Shown: piece by piece, positions 12,199-12,216 of the stretch
Layout of the letters: the number at the start of each line of letters is the position of its first letter
Position numbering within the stretch: the stretch's first letter is position 1
DNA from: Clostridia bacterium
Lineage (GTDB): Bacteria > Bacillota > Clostridia > Peptostreptococcales > Anaerovoracaceae
Length of the DNA: 12,216 nt
NCBI GenBank assembly: GCA_024403005.1
Contig: JAKSSQ010000036.1
Span: 1 to 12,216, forward strand
Reading direction: 5' to 3'
Notes under the pieces: generated by a model
Told to the model about the DNA's origin: nothing
Seen by the model: only the letters and a program-made list of their open reading frames with translations
Databases searched by the model: none
Program-made: the position numbers and the translations under genes

Positions 12199-12216
12199 AA
12201 AAACCCGCGCGAGGCT
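12199..12216 (+). terminator. Possible left arm of a terminator cut by the window end
   Basis: AAAAACCCGCGCGAG (12199-12213), 25 bp after the last stop codon, has the look of an A-run plus GC-rich stem arm of a two-way terminator. The matching right arm would lie beyond the window, so this is only a suggestion. Confidence 0.3.

Overview
The window looks like chromosomal DNA from a low-to-mid GC anaerobic member of the Bacillota, most likely class Clostridia. The reasons are strong AGGAGG-type ribosome binding sites, CGSK-type lipoprotein signal peptides, a TagO/WecB pair for cell-wall polymer synthesis, a C_GCAxxG_C_C redox-type protein, and IspE (the non-mevalonate isoprenoid pathway). Family or genus cannot be fixed from this sequence alone.

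Region 1 (1-5398, all minus strand) is an amino-acid uptake and metabolism locus. In transcription order it has two separately transcribed paralogous substrate-binding lipoproteins (4321-5157, then 3217-4056), each with its own near-consensus promoter and terminator. An operon follows: ornithine-cyclodeaminase/mu-crystallin-family protein (1883-2911), one permease (1132-1812), one ATPase (393-1142), and a second ornithine-cyclodeaminase-family paralog cut by the window edge (1-375). One membrane complex therefore appears to be served by two binding proteins and accompanied by two related NAD(P)-type enzymes. Both binding proteins have Asn where polar-amino-acid binding proteins usually have the Asp that holds the substrate amino group. 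The truncated enzyme has His where its paralog has the Arg expected to hold the substrate carboxylate. The promoters share helically phased GCATA boxes. At the non-homologous SBP1 and operon promoters the spacing is almost identical (offsets 0/42/62/103-104 bp), which suggests a common dedicated regulator not encoded here.

Region 2 (5353-9775, minus strand) is a probable transcript truA - dCMP deaminase - tagO - wecB - phzF-like, with gaps of 3 to 44 bp and a strong terminator after the phzF-like gene. TagO and WecB would supply undecaprenyl-PP-GlcNAc and UDP-ManNAc for a teichoic-acid-like or other envelope polymer. The other genes are RNA and nucleotide housekeeping.

Region 3 (9776-9931) is a divergent intergenic region holding a perfect 16-bp inverted repeat (a small REP/MITE-like element), tandem 8-bp repeats and a 16-bp palindrome. 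Both flanking genes (truA and ispE) look leaderless.

Region 4 (9932-12174, plus strand) has ispE, a D-2-hydroxyacid dehydrogenase and a cysteine-rich C_GCAxxG_C_C protein, the last two closely coupled. No tRNA, rRNA, CRISPR array, transposase or phage gene was seen.
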